Shown here: positions 7,686 to 16,695 of the stretch, one piece after another
Numbering within the stretch: position 1 is the first letter of the stretch
How the letters are laid out: each line of letters opens with the position of its first letter
Assembly (NCBI RefSeq): GCF_008304605.1
Contig: NZ_PIJY01000025.1
Coordinates: 1 to 64,000 of the forward strand
DNA from: Oceanobacillus polygoni
GTDB taxonomy: Bacteria > Bacillota > Bacilli > Bacillales > Amphibacillaceae
Reading direction: 5' to 3'
DNA: 64,000 nt
Made by a program: the position numbers and the translations under genes
Notes under the pieces: generated by a model
What the model was told of the DNA's origin: nothing
Database searches by the model: none
The model's input: the letters and a program-made list of their open reading frames with translations, nothing else

Positions 7686-9056
7686 ATGAAACAATATACG
7701 CATATATTTCATGGAACAGCTTTCACAAGTAAATCAGCGAAAGAAGTGCAGCAGCTAGTAGACTATCTTTTCTGTATTAATGAGGATGGGGTTATTGAAA
7801 AAATTGTTGCACCAACAGATCCAGATTATGAAAAGCTACTCGACGCATATGGAGAAACGGAGAACTTTCATCGGTTAGCCGACGGGCAGTATTTACTTCC
7901 TGGTTTTGTGGATTTACATGTCCATGCACCACAATGGGCACAATCAGGAACCGCACTCGATCTGCCGCTTTATGATTGGCTAAATACGTACACCTTCCCA
8001 GTAGAGTCTAAATTTTCCGACTTGGATTATGCGAAGGATGTCTATGAAGATTTGGTCAGCACATTTCTTGCAAATGGTACTACAACTGCTCTGTATTTTG
8101 CAACGGTTCATAAGGAAGCTAGTTTGTTACTCGCCAAAATTTGCTCCGAAAAAGGGCAACGTGGTCTAGTTGGAAAAGTCGTTATGGACGACCCTGAACA
8201 GAATCCAGAATATTACCGGGATGAGGATACGCAAACTGCATTAGCTGATACGGAAGAGTTTATTTTGGCTGTAAAGGACTTAGATAAGTCAACAAAACAA
8301 GGGGTTTATCCTGTTGTAACCCCCCGGTTTATTCCGAGCTGTACCGAGGAAGCTTTAAAAGGGTTAGGCGAATTAGCGACAAAATATGATACGCATATTC
8401 AATCACATTGCAGCGAAAGTGATTGGGAACATAACTATGTACGCGATCGCTTCAAAAAAAACGATGCCTTTGCATTAAACGATTTTGGTCTATTACGTGA
8501 GAAATCGGTGATGGCACACTGTAACTTCCTGGAGGATGAGGACGCTGACCTATTTGCTAAAACAGGTACAGCGATTGGACATTGCCCACTATCCAATGCA
8601 TACTTTGCCAACGGTGTCATTCCAATCGCACACTTTCACAAGAAAGGAATAGATATTGGATTAGGTACGGATATTTCTGCTGGCTCAATTCCGAGCATTT
8701 TCGATAATGCTAGACAGGCTGTTGTTTCGTCAAGGATGCTAGAGGATGGCGTAAATACTGCACTTCCAGCAGAAGAACGCGGTGTGCCAAACGCACGGAT
8801 TACGATTAATGAAGCATTTTATTTCGCCACTGCTGGCGGAGGCGAGAGCTTAAGCCTACCAATTGGTAGAATCGAGGAAAACTATACATGGGATGTACAA
8901 ATTATCGATACGAAATTACCCACTGCAAAATTACCAATTTTTAATGCAAATGAAGATTTATATGATGTTTTCCAGAAGATTATGTATCTCACCCGACCGG
9001 AAAATATTCGTGAAGTCTGGGTACAAGGTGAGCGCGTTCATTCACGAGCAAAATAA
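7686..9056 (+). CDS. guaD: Guanine deaminase, amidohydrolase type
   Basis: A 456-residue metal-dependent amidohydrolase converting guanine to xanthine and ammonia. PGFVDLHVHAPQW gives the HxH zinc ligands (about residues 78-80), followed by GTALDLPLYDWLNTYTFPVE, a stretch typical of guanine deaminases such as E. coli GuaD. Further metal/substrate residues lie in SHCSESDWEHN and GLGTDISAG. This is the large amidohydrolase form, not the small cytidine-deaminase-like GuaD of B. subtilis. AAGGTGG precedes the ATG, and a TATAAT stands at 7640-7645. It is divergent from the purine permease, consistent with guanine uptake and breakdown. Confidence 0.9.
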   Translation: MKQYTHIFHGTAFTSKSAKEVQQLVDYLFCINEDGVIEKIVAPTDPDYEKLLDAYGETENFHRLADGQYLLPGFVDLHVHAPQWAQSGTALDLPLYDWLNTYTFPVESKFSDLDYAKDVYEDLVSTFLANGTTTALYFATVHKEASLLLAKICSEKGQRGLVGKVVMDDPEQNPEYYRDEDTQTALADTEEFILAVKDLDKSTKQGVYPVVTPRFIPSCTEEALKGLGELATKYDTHIQSHCSESDWEHNYVRDRFKKNDAFALNDFGLLREKSVMAHCNFLEDEDADLFAKTGTAIGHCPLSNAYFANGVIPIAHFHKKGIDIGLGTDISAGSIPSIFDNARQAVVSSRMLEDGVNTALPAEERGVPNARITINEAFYFATAGGGESLSLPIGRIEENYTWDVQIIDTKLPTAKLPIFNANEDLYDVFQKIMYLTRPENIREVWVQGERVHSRAK

Positions 9057-9065
9057 TTATAGAAA

Positions 9066-9096
9066 AGCCTATACAACTAACGCAGTTGCATAGGCT
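9066..9096 (+). terminator. Terminator after guaD
   Basis: AGCCTATACAACT (9066-9078) pairs with AGTTGCATAGGCT (9084-9096) with a mismatch, then CTTCTTTTCT. It also lies at the end of the opposing zinc-finger gene. Confidence 0.7.
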
Positions 9097-9104
9097 CTTC
9101 TTTT

Positions 9105-9464
9105 CTAACCATCTTTTCCAGATGAACAAGACGGATGGGCTTTTTCAAAATACAAATGGTAGTGAAGCGAACAGCCACTGTTGAATGATGCTTGACAGTT
9201 TGGGCATGTGTTGTCACTATCTATATATTGGTTAACTGTCAGCTCTGTCTTGCAGCTCCCACAAAGGATAGCTTTTTCATCGAATTTTTCTCGTGGCCAA
9301 ACTTCCTTCTTGCCGCAGCCATATGCTTCATGGCATAAATAACAAGGAAAATAATGATTACAGCAATTAAAACGAATAGCGATAATATCTTTGCTAGTAT
9401 GATAATGCTGACAACGTGTTTCTTGGTCAATTGCTCCTCGAATCTCAAACCCAGAAATCTCCAT
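9105..9464 (-). CDS. CHY-type zinc-finger protein
   Basis: A 119-residue soluble protein rich in Cys/His pairs: CQHYHT, FNCCNHYFPCYLCHEA, CGSCK, CPNCQ and HYHLYFE, with a C-terminal CSSGKDG tail. The order of these pairs is that of the CHY zinc finger, which binds several zinc ions. The ATG at 9464 follows GGGGGGCGGC. Small Firmicute proteins of this type have no assigned function, and neighbours give no hint. Confidence 0.8.
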   Translation of the reverse strand: MEISGFEIRGAIDQETRCQHYHTSKDIIAIRFNCCNHYFPCYLCHEAYGCGKKEVWPREKFDEKAILCGSCKTELTVNQYIDSDNTCPNCQASFNSGCSLHYHLYFEKAHPSCSSGKDG

Positions 9465-9752
9465 TAGCCGCCCCCCTTTTCTTGCTATTTTATCACATAT
9501 AGAAAGTGGAATGAGTCAGCAGACTATACGGTGAAACGTAAAAAAGCCCTCTTTCCGTTACGCCGCATTTGCGTTACGCCAGAAAGTGGACTACGTATCA
9601 GGTTTCAAGCAAACCCGATAAAATATTAGGAATAGCCAATGGCTATGGAAATCTAAAATCTAAAACACACGATTCGCCTTAGGATATCTCACTACGATTC
9701 TGAGCATCGTGGAGATAGCTATCTCAGTAGCTACATTATCTTCAAGACTCAA
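9465..9752. other. Non-coding gap with several hairpins
   Basis: No gene is visible. On the minus strand CTTTC...GGAAAG encloses two copies of GGCGTAACG and ends AGGGCTTTTTT (about 9540-9592), a possible terminator for the HAD gene. A second hairpin with ATCTC/GAGAT ends and an ACGAT/ATCGT core lies at about 9685-9716. Confidence 0.4.
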
Positions 9753-10610
9753 CTATACGTTAAACGAATTAATAAAATGGGCAACTCCATCTTCATGATT
9801 GGAAAGCGTAACTTCTCCAGCCGCTTCTTTAATTGCATCAGGTGCATTCCCCATAGCAGCACTTTTTCCAGCAGTCGTTAACATCGATAAATCATTAAAA
9901 CTATCTCCAACAGCTGCTGTATCCGCTAAATGTATACCTAATTTTTTCGCTAATATTGCCAAGGCATTCCCCTTGGAAGCATCCTTGTGCTCCAACTCAA
10001 AATTATGATTTGCAGATGATACAATGGTTAAGTCTTTATGATCTTTAAATTGTTCCCAGCCTTTATTTAGCTTTGCCTCATCAAATGAGAATGCAAGGAT
10101 ATTATAAATATCGATATCCATTTCACTAAGTTCTTTATGGGAATCAATGTAAGAAAATCCAGTTTGACTAAATTGCTTAGCAATTGCCTGTTTTAATTCT
10201 TCCACACTTATATTTGGATTAGCACTTAACACACGATCCATTTCAATCGTTAGTCGTTCCCGACCATTTTGCGGTGTTAAGATAGCTTCTTTGCTAAAGA
10301 TCTCATAATAAAATCCCTCTTGCTCAAGCCATTTTAAACTCTTCAGCGCATCTTCACGCTTCATCGGTATATGGTGAAATAATTCTCCATTGGGACGATG
10401 AATCGTTGCTCCGTTTGCTCCGATAACCCATGTTTTCATATCAGTATCTTTAAATATTGTTTGCACATCAAAATGGGCACGACCAGTTGCAATAATAACC
10501 TCAATTCCTTTTGCTTGTGCTTGTAAAAGCGCTTGTTTATTATTCTCACTTATTTCACTTTTTTCATTGAGTAAGGTCCCATCTAAATCGATTGCAATTA
10601 ATTTTACCAT
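9753..10610 (-). CDS. Cof-type HAD-superfamily sugar-phosphate phosphatase
   Basis: The 285-residue product begins MVKLIAIDLDGTLLN, HAD motif I with nucleophile D8 and D10. ATGRAHFD is motif II, and VGDSFNDLSML near the C-terminus is motif IV; the cap insertion is of the C2 type. Cof-like enzymes remove phosphate from sugar phosphates or flavin-type metabolites. The ATG at 10610 follows GGTGAG and lies four bases after the DeoR stop codon. It is therefore an operon partner of a DeoR repressor, which supports a sugar-phosphate substrate. Confidence 0.85.
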   Translation of the reverse strand: MVKLIAIDLDGTLLNEKSEISENNKQALLQAQAKGIEVIIATGRAHFDVQTIFKDTDMKTWVIGANGATIHRPNGELFHHIPMKREDALKSLKWLEQEGFYYEIFSKEAILTPQNGRERLTIEMDRVLSANPNISVEELKQAIAKQFSQTGFSYIDSHKELSEMDIDIYNILAFSFDEAKLNKGWEQFKDHKDLTIVSSANHNFELEHKDASKGNALAILAKKLGIHLADTAAVGDSFNDLSMLTTAGKSAAMGNAPDAIKEAAGEVTLSNHEDGVAHFINSFNV

Positions 10611-10614
10611 CTTA

Positions 10615-11391
10615 CTACTCACCTTTCGTTTCACCGTCAGCCACAAGTAATTCTACATTGTTTTTTCTTAAGATTTCTCTAAAAGCCTTTGGTGGTGTTT
10701 TATCGGTAATTAATAGATCAACATCCTTTAAACTTGCAAATTTGAAAAAATGATTCGTACCGAGCTTTGTATGATCCGCTAGAACAATCACTTGTTTCGC
10801 TTGCTTAACCATCTTTCTTTTTACAACACCGTCTTCTTCATGCGCAATGGTTAGTCCGGTTTCTGATATTCCAATAACACCAACAAAAAGTTTATCCACA
10901 TAGTAATCCGAAAGTTTCTCTACAACAGACGAACCATATAAAAACCGGTGCTCCTTATGCAATGTCCCACCTAGAAGTTGAATATTGATATGGGATTTAT
11001 TAGACAATACTTCTGCCTGGTTAATCGAATTCGTAATAATCGTACACTCCATGTTTTGAAGGTGCTCTGCACAAGCTTGAACTGTCGTTGATGTATCTAA
11101 AATGATATTGTCATTCGGATAAATTAAAGAAGCAGCCTTCTTCCCTATTATCTTTTTTTCCTGTGATACGGTTTCCAGACGCTTTGAGTAATTTTTAATT
11201 TCTTCTTGAATAGACGGTAAGATAGCTCCACCACGTGTACGTATAATCGAATTTTCTTCTTCTAACTTAACGAGATCCCGTCGCGCTGTATCTCTTGAAA
11301 CATCAAACATCGTACATATTTCTTCAACCGATATTCGGTTATTTTTTTGAAGGAAGTCTAAAATTGATAGCAATCTCTCTTCTTGATACAA
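10615..11391 (-). CDS. DeoR/GlpR-family transcriptional repressor
   Basis: A 258-residue protein with an N-terminal DeoR helix-turn-helix (ISVEEICTMFDVSRDTARRDLVKLEEENSIIRTRGGA, about residues 19-55). The C-terminal domain is a ribose-5-phosphate-isomerase-like sensor, with DTSTTVQACAEHL and VVLADHTKLG blocks. Family members sense phosphorylated sugars. The start is TTG at 11391 with GGTGA upstream. It is the first gene of a two-gene operon with the HAD phosphatase, and its promoter is flanked by repeats likely to be its own operator. Confidence 0.87.
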   Translation of the reverse strand: MYQEERLLSILDFLQKNNRISVEEICTMFDVSRDTARRDLVKLEEENSIIRTRGGAILPSIQEEIKNYSKRLETVSQEKKIIGKKAASLIYPNDNIILDTSTTVQACAEHLQNMECTIITNSINQAEVLSNKSHINIQLLGGTLHKEHRFLYGSSVVEKLSDYYVDKLFVGVIGISETGLTIAHEEDGVVKRKMVKQAKQVIVLADHTKLGTNHFFKFASLKDVDLLITDKTPPKAFREILRKNNVELLVADGETKGE

Positions 11392-11418
11392 TGCTTCTTC
11401 ACCAACTTCAATACGTAT

Positions 11419-11480
11419 TTATAAGTAATTATACATTATTCATACGTTTTTACAAGTTGTTATAAGTAATCATAAGTAAA
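11419..11480 (-). promoter_or_regulatory. DeoR operon promoter with repeated operator-like sites
   Basis: Minus strand: TTGTAA (11450-11455), a 16-bp spacer and TATAAT (11428-11433). The word TTATAAGTAAT (plus strand) occurs at 11419-11429, overlapping the -10, and at 11460-11470, just upstream of the -35. A third partial copy, ATAAGTAA, follows at 11472-11479. The two full copies start 41 bp apart, about four helical turns. Autorepression by the DeoR protein is inferred. Confidence 0.55.
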
Positions 11481-11641
11481 ATATTCTAATTTCCTTAAGC
11501 GATTGAAATTCATTGTAAAAAAGGTAGCATTTTTTGGCAAAAAGGGAATGATATATTCACCACCGTTAAAATAAATTGCTTTATGGAAATAATAGGTTTA
11601 GGTTTATATTCAAAATTTATGAACGAAAGGAGCTGCTACCA

Positions 11642-12568
11642 TTGCCGAATCAAGTTTACGCAATACTTCGCGGAGGATGGGTGTTGCTGCGTTCTATCGC
11701 GGTTATCTCATCAAGTGTTGCGACAATTATTTCTAGCTTACTTCCTTTATTTTTATATTCATCAATCTCATCGGAACGGCTTTGGCTGTTATTTGTTTTC
11801 CTTACCATTGCTGCATTCGCCATTCACGGTCTTCTAACACATGCTTTTAACGATTATACCGATCATTGTTCTGGTACGGATAGCTATAGTCCAGCTATTT
11901 TGTCTGGGGGAAGTCGCGTAATCCAGAATGGGATGTTTTCTTTGTATGCAGTGCGCAAATTAGCTTTCGCATTTACCTTTGTTCTCCTAATCCTTGCCTT
12001 GGTGCTCGCTATCTTTGCACAATACAAGCTCGTCATTTTATTATTGATTGGAATTTGGGGTGCTGTTTCTTACTCGGTCTCTCCGTTGCATCTGAGCTAC
12101 CGGCCATTTTTAGGGGAATGGGCAAGTCTGTTTCCAGCTATCTTTTCACTTGGTTTGGCTGGACCTTGGATTATGTTAAATACAATTCCGTTATGGGCAA
12201 TCCAAAATGCCATAATTAATGCCCTTTTTTGTATGGCATGGGTAATGGTTCATCACATTCCAGATTTACAAGCTGACAGACGAGCTTTACCGAAAAAACA
12301 AACAAGTGTCGTTTGGTTTGTTGAGCGATTCGGACTTTATTATGCGCGCTTCCCAGCACTGCTCTATTTTTTCGCTGCAGCATTATGTATGCTTTGGCTA
12401 GGTTTCGACCGAATTTGGGCTGCAGGCTTTCTATTGATTATGCTCTCCATAGCGATAGTACTTGTTCTGAAGATGGATGTAGCTAATCATGAACAGGTAA
12501 GTAATTATGAAAAGATATTACTTTTTCTTGCGATGCTAACGGCTGTTGGATTAGGTATTTTGGTTTAA
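11642..12568 (+). CDS. UbiA-family prenyltransferase (membrane)
   Basis: A 308-residue polytopic membrane protein. The first Asp-rich motif is NDYTDHCSGTD (about residues 69-79), and the second region reads DLQADRRALPKK near 207. These are the prenyl-diphosphate/Mg2+ binding motifs of UbiA/MenA-type enzymes, which attach isoprenoid chains to aromatic acceptors. The TTG at 11642 has an ideal AAAGGAG nine bases upstream and is preferred over an in-frame TTG at 11576 without one. The acceptor is unknown; it might be a second MenA-like enzyme, but no quinone gene is nearby. Confidence 0.8.
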   Translation: MPNQVYAILRGGWVLLRSIAVISSSVATIISSLLPLFLYSSISSERLWLLFVFLTIAAFAIHGLLTHAFNDYTDHCSGTDSYSPAILSGGSRVIQNGMFSLYAVRKLAFAFTFVLLILALVLAIFAQYKLVILLLIGIWGAVSYSVSPLHLSYRPFLGEWASLFPAIFSLGLAGPWIMLNTIPLWAIQNAIINALFCMAWVMVHHIPDLQADRRALPKKQTSVVWFVERFGLYYARFPALLYFFAAALCMLWLGFDRIWAAGFLLIMLSIAIVLVLKMDVANHEQVSNYEKILLFLAMLTAVGLGILV

Positions 12569-12650
12569 AATGTGCTTAATTCCTTCTCTTCCCATTGATT
12601 GCCCTCATACAATTGTTCCGACGCTTGGCTGGATTTAACAATGGAAAATT

Positions 12651-12686
12651 AAAAAGTGATCGATATATAAATATCGGTCACTTTTT
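12651..12686. terminator. Bidirectional terminator
   Basis: AAAAAGTGATCGATAT pairs with ATATCGGTCACTTTTT, giving A- and T-runs on both strands. It lies between the convergent prenyltransferase and DUF4349 genes and can serve both. Confidence 0.8.
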
Positions 12687-12759
12687 GCTGTTCAAAATCT
12701 GTTTACTAAATAACGTTTCAATAAATTGACTTTCCCTCACTGAACTTCTTCAAATGAAC

Positions 12760-13710
12760 CTAATCATCCTGGCTATTTTTCCTTATTCTTCTATAAATGA
12801 AAAATCCAATCATCGCGAGAATTCCAAGTAAGATAAATACTGGCAAACTACCAATAATGAAAACAAAAATCCCTGAAAATACTGCGAGAAGAAAATTAAT
12901 GCTATTCAAAAATTGTTGTTTGGTTTTTTCCCAGGTGTTTAATTCCCCTTCACTCATTCCTGAAATCGTTACATTGTTTTCCTCCATATAGATCGTAACC
13001 GTTGCCAAGTCGGTTCTGTTTTCTAAATAATTCATTCGACCTTTTATTTCCTCTATTTCACCTTGAACCTCTGCCAAATCACCTGAAATGGTTAATAGAT
13101 CTTCTGTTTTTTCTGCTTGCTCCATAAATGTAAGTAACCTTTCTTCAACGACACTTTTGGATTTCAAACGGGATTCTAGATCAATAAATTCTTCTGTCAC
13201 ATCCTGACCTGAAATGGAACTTTCCAAAACTTTACTGCTCCCATCTTCCACTATTTGAATAAATTCACGAAATTGCCCCTGGGGAATTCTAACTGTCACA
13301 TGTCCCGTCGTTGAATCATTTTCAGCGTATCCTTGCATATTCGAATCCACAATATACCCACCACGATCTGCAACCTGAGACTCAATCGTATTGAATGACT
13401 GTTGATAATTTTTTACTTCAATTTGTAGATTGGCAGTGTAAATTATTTTTCGGTCTGACTGGATGATTTCTCCTTCTTGTGATGAAGCACTTTCTTCTTG
13501 TGAATCACTCACTTCTTGTTCTGTGGTGCGATCAGTTTCTCCACTAATTGAATTGCTGCTTTCTATTTCAACACTTTCCATTTCCACACTTTCCTCCGTG
13601 TTATAATCAGCCCTGTCGCTGCCTACTTCACTATTTTCCGCATCATTACTGCAAGCAGCTAGCAACATACCAATCCAAAGAAAAATCAAAATAAACAACC
13701 CATTTTTCAT
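12760..13710 (-). CDS. DUF4349 lipoprotein with C-terminal membrane anchor
   Basis: The 316-residue product starts at ATG 13710 (AGGGTGG upstream) with a lipoprotein signal peptide ending LLAAC, so Cys20 should be lipidated. A low-complexity Ser/Glu-rich linker follows (to about 85), then the DUF4349 region (IIYTANLQIEVKNYQQSF) with a coiled-coil-like middle (LAEVQGEIEEIKGRMNYLENR). A strong transmembrane helix lies near 270-300, followed by a basic tail. It is therefore tethered on the outer face of the membrane. The function of DUF4349 is not known, though it is common in Firmicute envelopes. Confidence 0.82.
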   Translation of the reverse strand: MKNGLFILIFLWIGMLLAACSNDAENSEVGSDRADYNTEESVEMESVEIESSNSISGETDRTTEQEVSDSQEESASSQEGEIIQSDRKIIYTANLQIEVKNYQQSFNTIESQVADRGGYIVDSNMQGYAENDSTTGHVTVRIPQGQFREFIQIVEDGSSKVLESSISGQDVTEEFIDLESRLKSKSVVEERLLTFMEQAEKTEDLLTISGDLAEVQGEIEEIKGRMNYLENRTDLATVTIYMEENNVTISGMSEGELNTWEKTKQQFLNSINFLLAVFSGIFVFIIGSLPVFILLGILAMIGFFIYRRIRKNSQDD

Positions 13711-13937
13711 AAAGACCCACCCTCTCACTTCTATCAGCTATTTAGACTATTTACTTATAATTACAGACGTAATTTACAGAAAAATGTTACATCTATACTC
13801 AAAATAAAAAAACAGTGACAGGAACTGCCTCCACGAGTTGTAAAACCTACCTACTGAAGCAAATCTTGACTAGCCGTTTTCTGTAATGACCTATATAATA
13901 GAACAGAATGTATTTTAGAAGGAAAAGGTGTTTTATA

Positions 13938-15494
13938 ATGAGTTTACTTACCGTTAAAAATTTAAGTCACGGATTTGGCGATCGCGCCATTTTCGATGAC
14001 GTTTCTTTTCGTTTATTACAAGGAGAACATATTGGACTAATCGGAGCGAATGGTGAAGGCAAGTCCACTTTTATGAATATTATTACACAGAAACTTGAGC
14101 CTGATGCTGGAAATGTGACATGGGCAAAAAATGTCCGTGTAGGTTATTTGGATCAGCATGCTCTACTCAAGCAAGGGATGACTATTTTAGATGTGCTAAG
14201 AACGGCCTTCCAATATTTATATGATATGGAGGCTGAGATGAACGAACTATTCACGAAAATGGGTGAGGTCGGTCCTGACGAATTAGAAAAACTACTCGAA
14301 GAAACCGGACAAATACAAGACGCCCTCACGAACAGTGACTTCTATATTATCGATGCAAAAGCAGAGGAAGTTGCGAACGGGCTTGGCTTAGACGAATTTG
14401 GCTTAGATCGTGATGTCCATGACTTAAGTGGTGGACAACGAACGAAAGTATTGCTTGCCAAGTTATTATTGGAAAAACCAGAGATTTTATTACTCGATGA
14501 GCCGACAAACTATCTTGATGTGGAGCATATCGAATGGCTAAAAAACTACCTGTTAGCGTATGAGCATGCATTTATCCTTGTATCACATGATATCCCATTC
14601 CTAAATAGTGTTGTGAACCTCATCTACCATATGGAAAACCAACAGTTGACACGCTACCCTGGAGACTACAATGAATTTTTGCGTGTATACGAGATGAAAA
14701 AACAGCAACTTGCTGCTGCATACAAGAAACAACAACAGGAAATTGCTAATTTAAAGGACTTTGTCGCGAGAAACAAAGCAAATGCAGCAACAAGCCGAAT
14801 GGCAATGTCTCGTCAAAAAAAATTGGATAAGATGGATGTTATTGAGCTAGATGCCGAGAAACCAAAACCCGAATTTAAATTCAAACAAGCTCGTACACCT
14901 GGTAAGTACCTGTTCGAAACGAAGGACCTCGTTATCGGCTATGATGAAGCCTTGTCTAGGCCTCTTAATTTATCAATGGAACGCGGACAAAAGATTGCAT
15001 TGTATGGAGCCAATGGTATTGGTAAAACTACTTTGCTACGTAGTATTCTTGGTGAAATCCCTGCTATTTCGGGCTCTGTACAGCTAGGAGAGCATCTTTA
15101 TATCGGATATTTTGAACAGGAAATTAAAACGGAAAACAATAAAACCTGTATTGAAGAAGTTTGGGATGAATTCCCTCATTTTACGCAATATGAAGTTCGT
15201 GCTGCTCTTGCAAAATGTGGACTAACAACAAAACATATTGAGAGTAAAGTTCAAGTACTAAGTGGTGGAGAAAAGGCCAAGGTCCGACTTTGTAAATTAA
15301 TTAATAACGAATCCAATTTACTCGTATTAGATGAACCTACAAATCATCTAGACCCGGATGCAAAAGCAGAACTAAAACGGGCACTAAGCGAATACAAAGG
15401 CAGCGTCCTCCTCATCTCCCATGAACCTGATTTTTACGAGGGTATTGTTACGGATAAGTGGAATTGTGAGAATTGGACGACGAAAGTGTTCTAA
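13938..15494 (+). CDS. yfmM: ABC-F family ATPase YfmM
   Basis: A 518-residue soluble protein with two ABC domains and no membrane segments. Walker A motifs GANGEGKST (about 36-44) and GANGIGKTT (about 357-365), signatures LSGGQRTKVLL and LSGGEKAKVRL, and two LLLDEPTNYLD/LVLDEPTNHLD Walker B motifs are present. Between them is the basic linker typical of ABC-F proteins, which bind ribosomes. Sequence and length match B. subtilis YfmM from memory. The start MSLLTVKNLSHGFGD at 13938, with AAGGTG upstream, fits the family better than an in-frame ATG 30 bp earlier. Confidence 0.92.
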   Translation: MSLLTVKNLSHGFGDRAIFDDVSFRLLQGEHIGLIGANGEGKSTFMNIITQKLEPDAGNVTWAKNVRVGYLDQHALLKQGMTILDVLRTAFQYLYDMEAEMNELFTKMGEVGPDELEKLLEETGQIQDALTNSDFYIIDAKAEEVANGLGLDEFGLDRDVHDLSGGQRTKVLLAKLLLEKPEILLLDEPTNYLDVEHIEWLKNYLLAYEHAFILVSHDIPFLNSVVNLIYHMENQQLTRYPGDYNEFLRVYEMKKQQLAAAYKKQQQEIANLKDFVARNKANAATSRMAMSRQKKLDKMDVIELDAEKPKPEFKFKQARTPGKYLFETKDLVIGYDEALSRPLNLSMERGQKIALYGANGIGKTTLLRSILGEIPAISGSVQLGEHLYIGYFEQEIKTENNKTCIEEVWDEFPHFTQYEVRAALAKCGLTTKHIESKVQVLSGGEKAKVRLCKLINNESNLLVLDEPTNHLDPDAKAELKRALSEYKGSVLLISHEPDFYEGIVTDKWNCENWTTKVF

Positions 15495-15524
15495 ATATAT
15501 TTACATTGATATTTTAACATACGT

Positions 15525-15554
15525 AAGGCTTAGAGATAATATTCTCTAAGCCTT
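15525..15554 (+). terminator. Terminator after yfmM
   Basis: AAGGCTTAGAGA pairs with TCTCTAAGCCTT, followed by ATTTGATT, about 30 bp after the yfmM stop. Confidence 0.75.
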
Positions 15555-15575
15555 ATTTGATTATAATTGGAAAAG

Positions 15576-15644
15576 ACAGGATCAGGTCTAGCGTATGCTA
15601 TGGCTTTATCTAAAGAAGGAGCTAAGATAGTTGTTGCTGGTTGA
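15576..15644 (+). pseudogene. Remnant of a short-chain dehydrogenase/reductase gene
   Basis: One frame reads TGSGLAYAMALSKEGAK then IVVAG and a stop. This is the N-terminal Rossmann segment of a short-chain dehydrogenase (normally TGxGxGxGxAxALxLAKEGAKVVVAG) with part of the glycine motif lost. There is no start codon or ribosome binding site, and nothing SDR-like follows. It looks like the decayed tip of a deleted gene. Confidence 0.45.
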
Positions 15645-15719
15645 ATGAAAAAACGGGAAATCTGCTGTATTCAAATTATATTTTTCCTGTCAATAAAGTT
15701 AATAAACACTATTTCAGAA

Positions 15720-16064
15720 TCATGTAGCCACAACGAATATTGCAACTAAAATAAGTATAGGAATTAAAATGCTCTTAACTTTGCTTTTGTTCCACATATT
15801 AAAGGTTATCATAATAGCAGCTATGATCATTAAGGGTATTCCAAGTAGCTTCATAATGTTTAATGCCAGCAGATTTCCTAAAGAAGCTAGAAAATAGCCA
15901 ATTACAAGAAAGCCTATGGTTAAAATAAAATTTGCTGTTTTAAAATCTTTTTTTACGTCATCTCTATCCTCTTTGCTCATTTTTAAATATGCTATAAGCA
16001 TCATAATAGCAGGTGTTCCCCACATCAATAGAAAATGAATCAGTGAGTCGATATCTATGTTCAA
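15720..16064 (-). CDS. Small membrane protein of unknown function (114 aa)
   Basis: The 114-residue product has about four hydrophobic helices (around 10-27, 45-65, 68-86 and 96-113), with a charged stretch KMSKEDRDDVKKDF after the first. The start is TTG at 16064 behind GGGGGG. I do not recognise a family. It is the last of five small membrane protein genes on this strand. Confidence 0.6.
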   Translation of the reverse strand: MNIDIDSLIHFLLMWGTPAIMMLIAYLKMSKEDRDDVKKDFKTANFILTIGFLVIGYFLASLGNLLALNIMKLLGIPLMIIAAIMITFNMWNKSKVKSILIPILILVAIFVVAT

Positions 16065-16165
16065 ATAATCCCCCCGCAGCTATAGAATCACAGTTTATTT
16101 ATTGGACACTTAATTCAATAGCTTCATACAAAATAACATAATATTTAATTAAATATAGTTCAATT

Positions 16166-16196
16166 AAAAAGGAGATCTTTTGGGGATTTCCTTTTT
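16166..16196 (-). terminator. Terminator after the RDD gene
   Basis: AAAAAGGA pairs with TCCTTTTT with further weak internal pairing, directly after the RDD stop codon. On the minus strand the hairpin ends in a T-run. Confidence 0.6.
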
Positions 16197-16607
16197 CTAA
16201 GGTTTTTCATACGTAACATATGTTCCTGCAATAAAATCGTGAATCGAACGGTTATCTTCTCTAATACCTACCATAAAAGCACTGACAATAAGTCCAATTC
16301 CAAATGTTAATACATAAACTAGTCCCGATACAATTTCACGTAGAAACATGGTTCCAAATCCTACTTCTTCCTCATCAATACGTACAATGCGTATTCCTAA
16401 AGCTCTTTTTCCAATCGTATAACCATACCAGAAAATAGGAAGTAACAAGAAATACAACGCATTTAAAATATCGATGAAAGAAAAACCTTCCATAAAGAAT
16501 TGATTATAAATAAGTAAACTTACAAACCCAAGTGTAATTGTTAAAATAATACCATCTAATAAAGCTGCACCTAACCTTACCCAAAAGCCTGCTGAATTAT
16601 TTGTCAA
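16197..16607 (-). CDS. RDD-family membrane protein
   Basis: A 136-residue protein starting TTG at 16607 behind GGGAGGAG. It begins GFWVRLGAALLDGIIL, the Arg/Asp pattern that names the RDD family, followed by three hydrophobic segments. GYTIGKRALGIRIVRIDEEEVGFG precedes a second Arg-containing helix, and the end is NRSIHDFIAGTYV. RDD proteins are small integral membrane proteins; some act in ion exchange but most are uncharacterised. Nothing here allows a specific role to be named. Confidence 0.85.
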   Translation of the reverse strand: MTNNSAGFWVRLGAALLDGIILTITLGFVSLLIYNQFFMEGFSFIDILNALYFLLLPIFWYGYTIGKRALGIRIVRIDEEEVGFGTMFLREIVSGLVYVLTFGIGLIVSAFMVGIREDNRSIHDFIAGTYVTYEKP

Positions 16608-16695
16608 ACCGAACTCCTCCCTTTGAATTTAATAACAATACTGCTTTTATCAATATGAACGAGAGACACATAAACTTAAATAAATTATTAATCTA

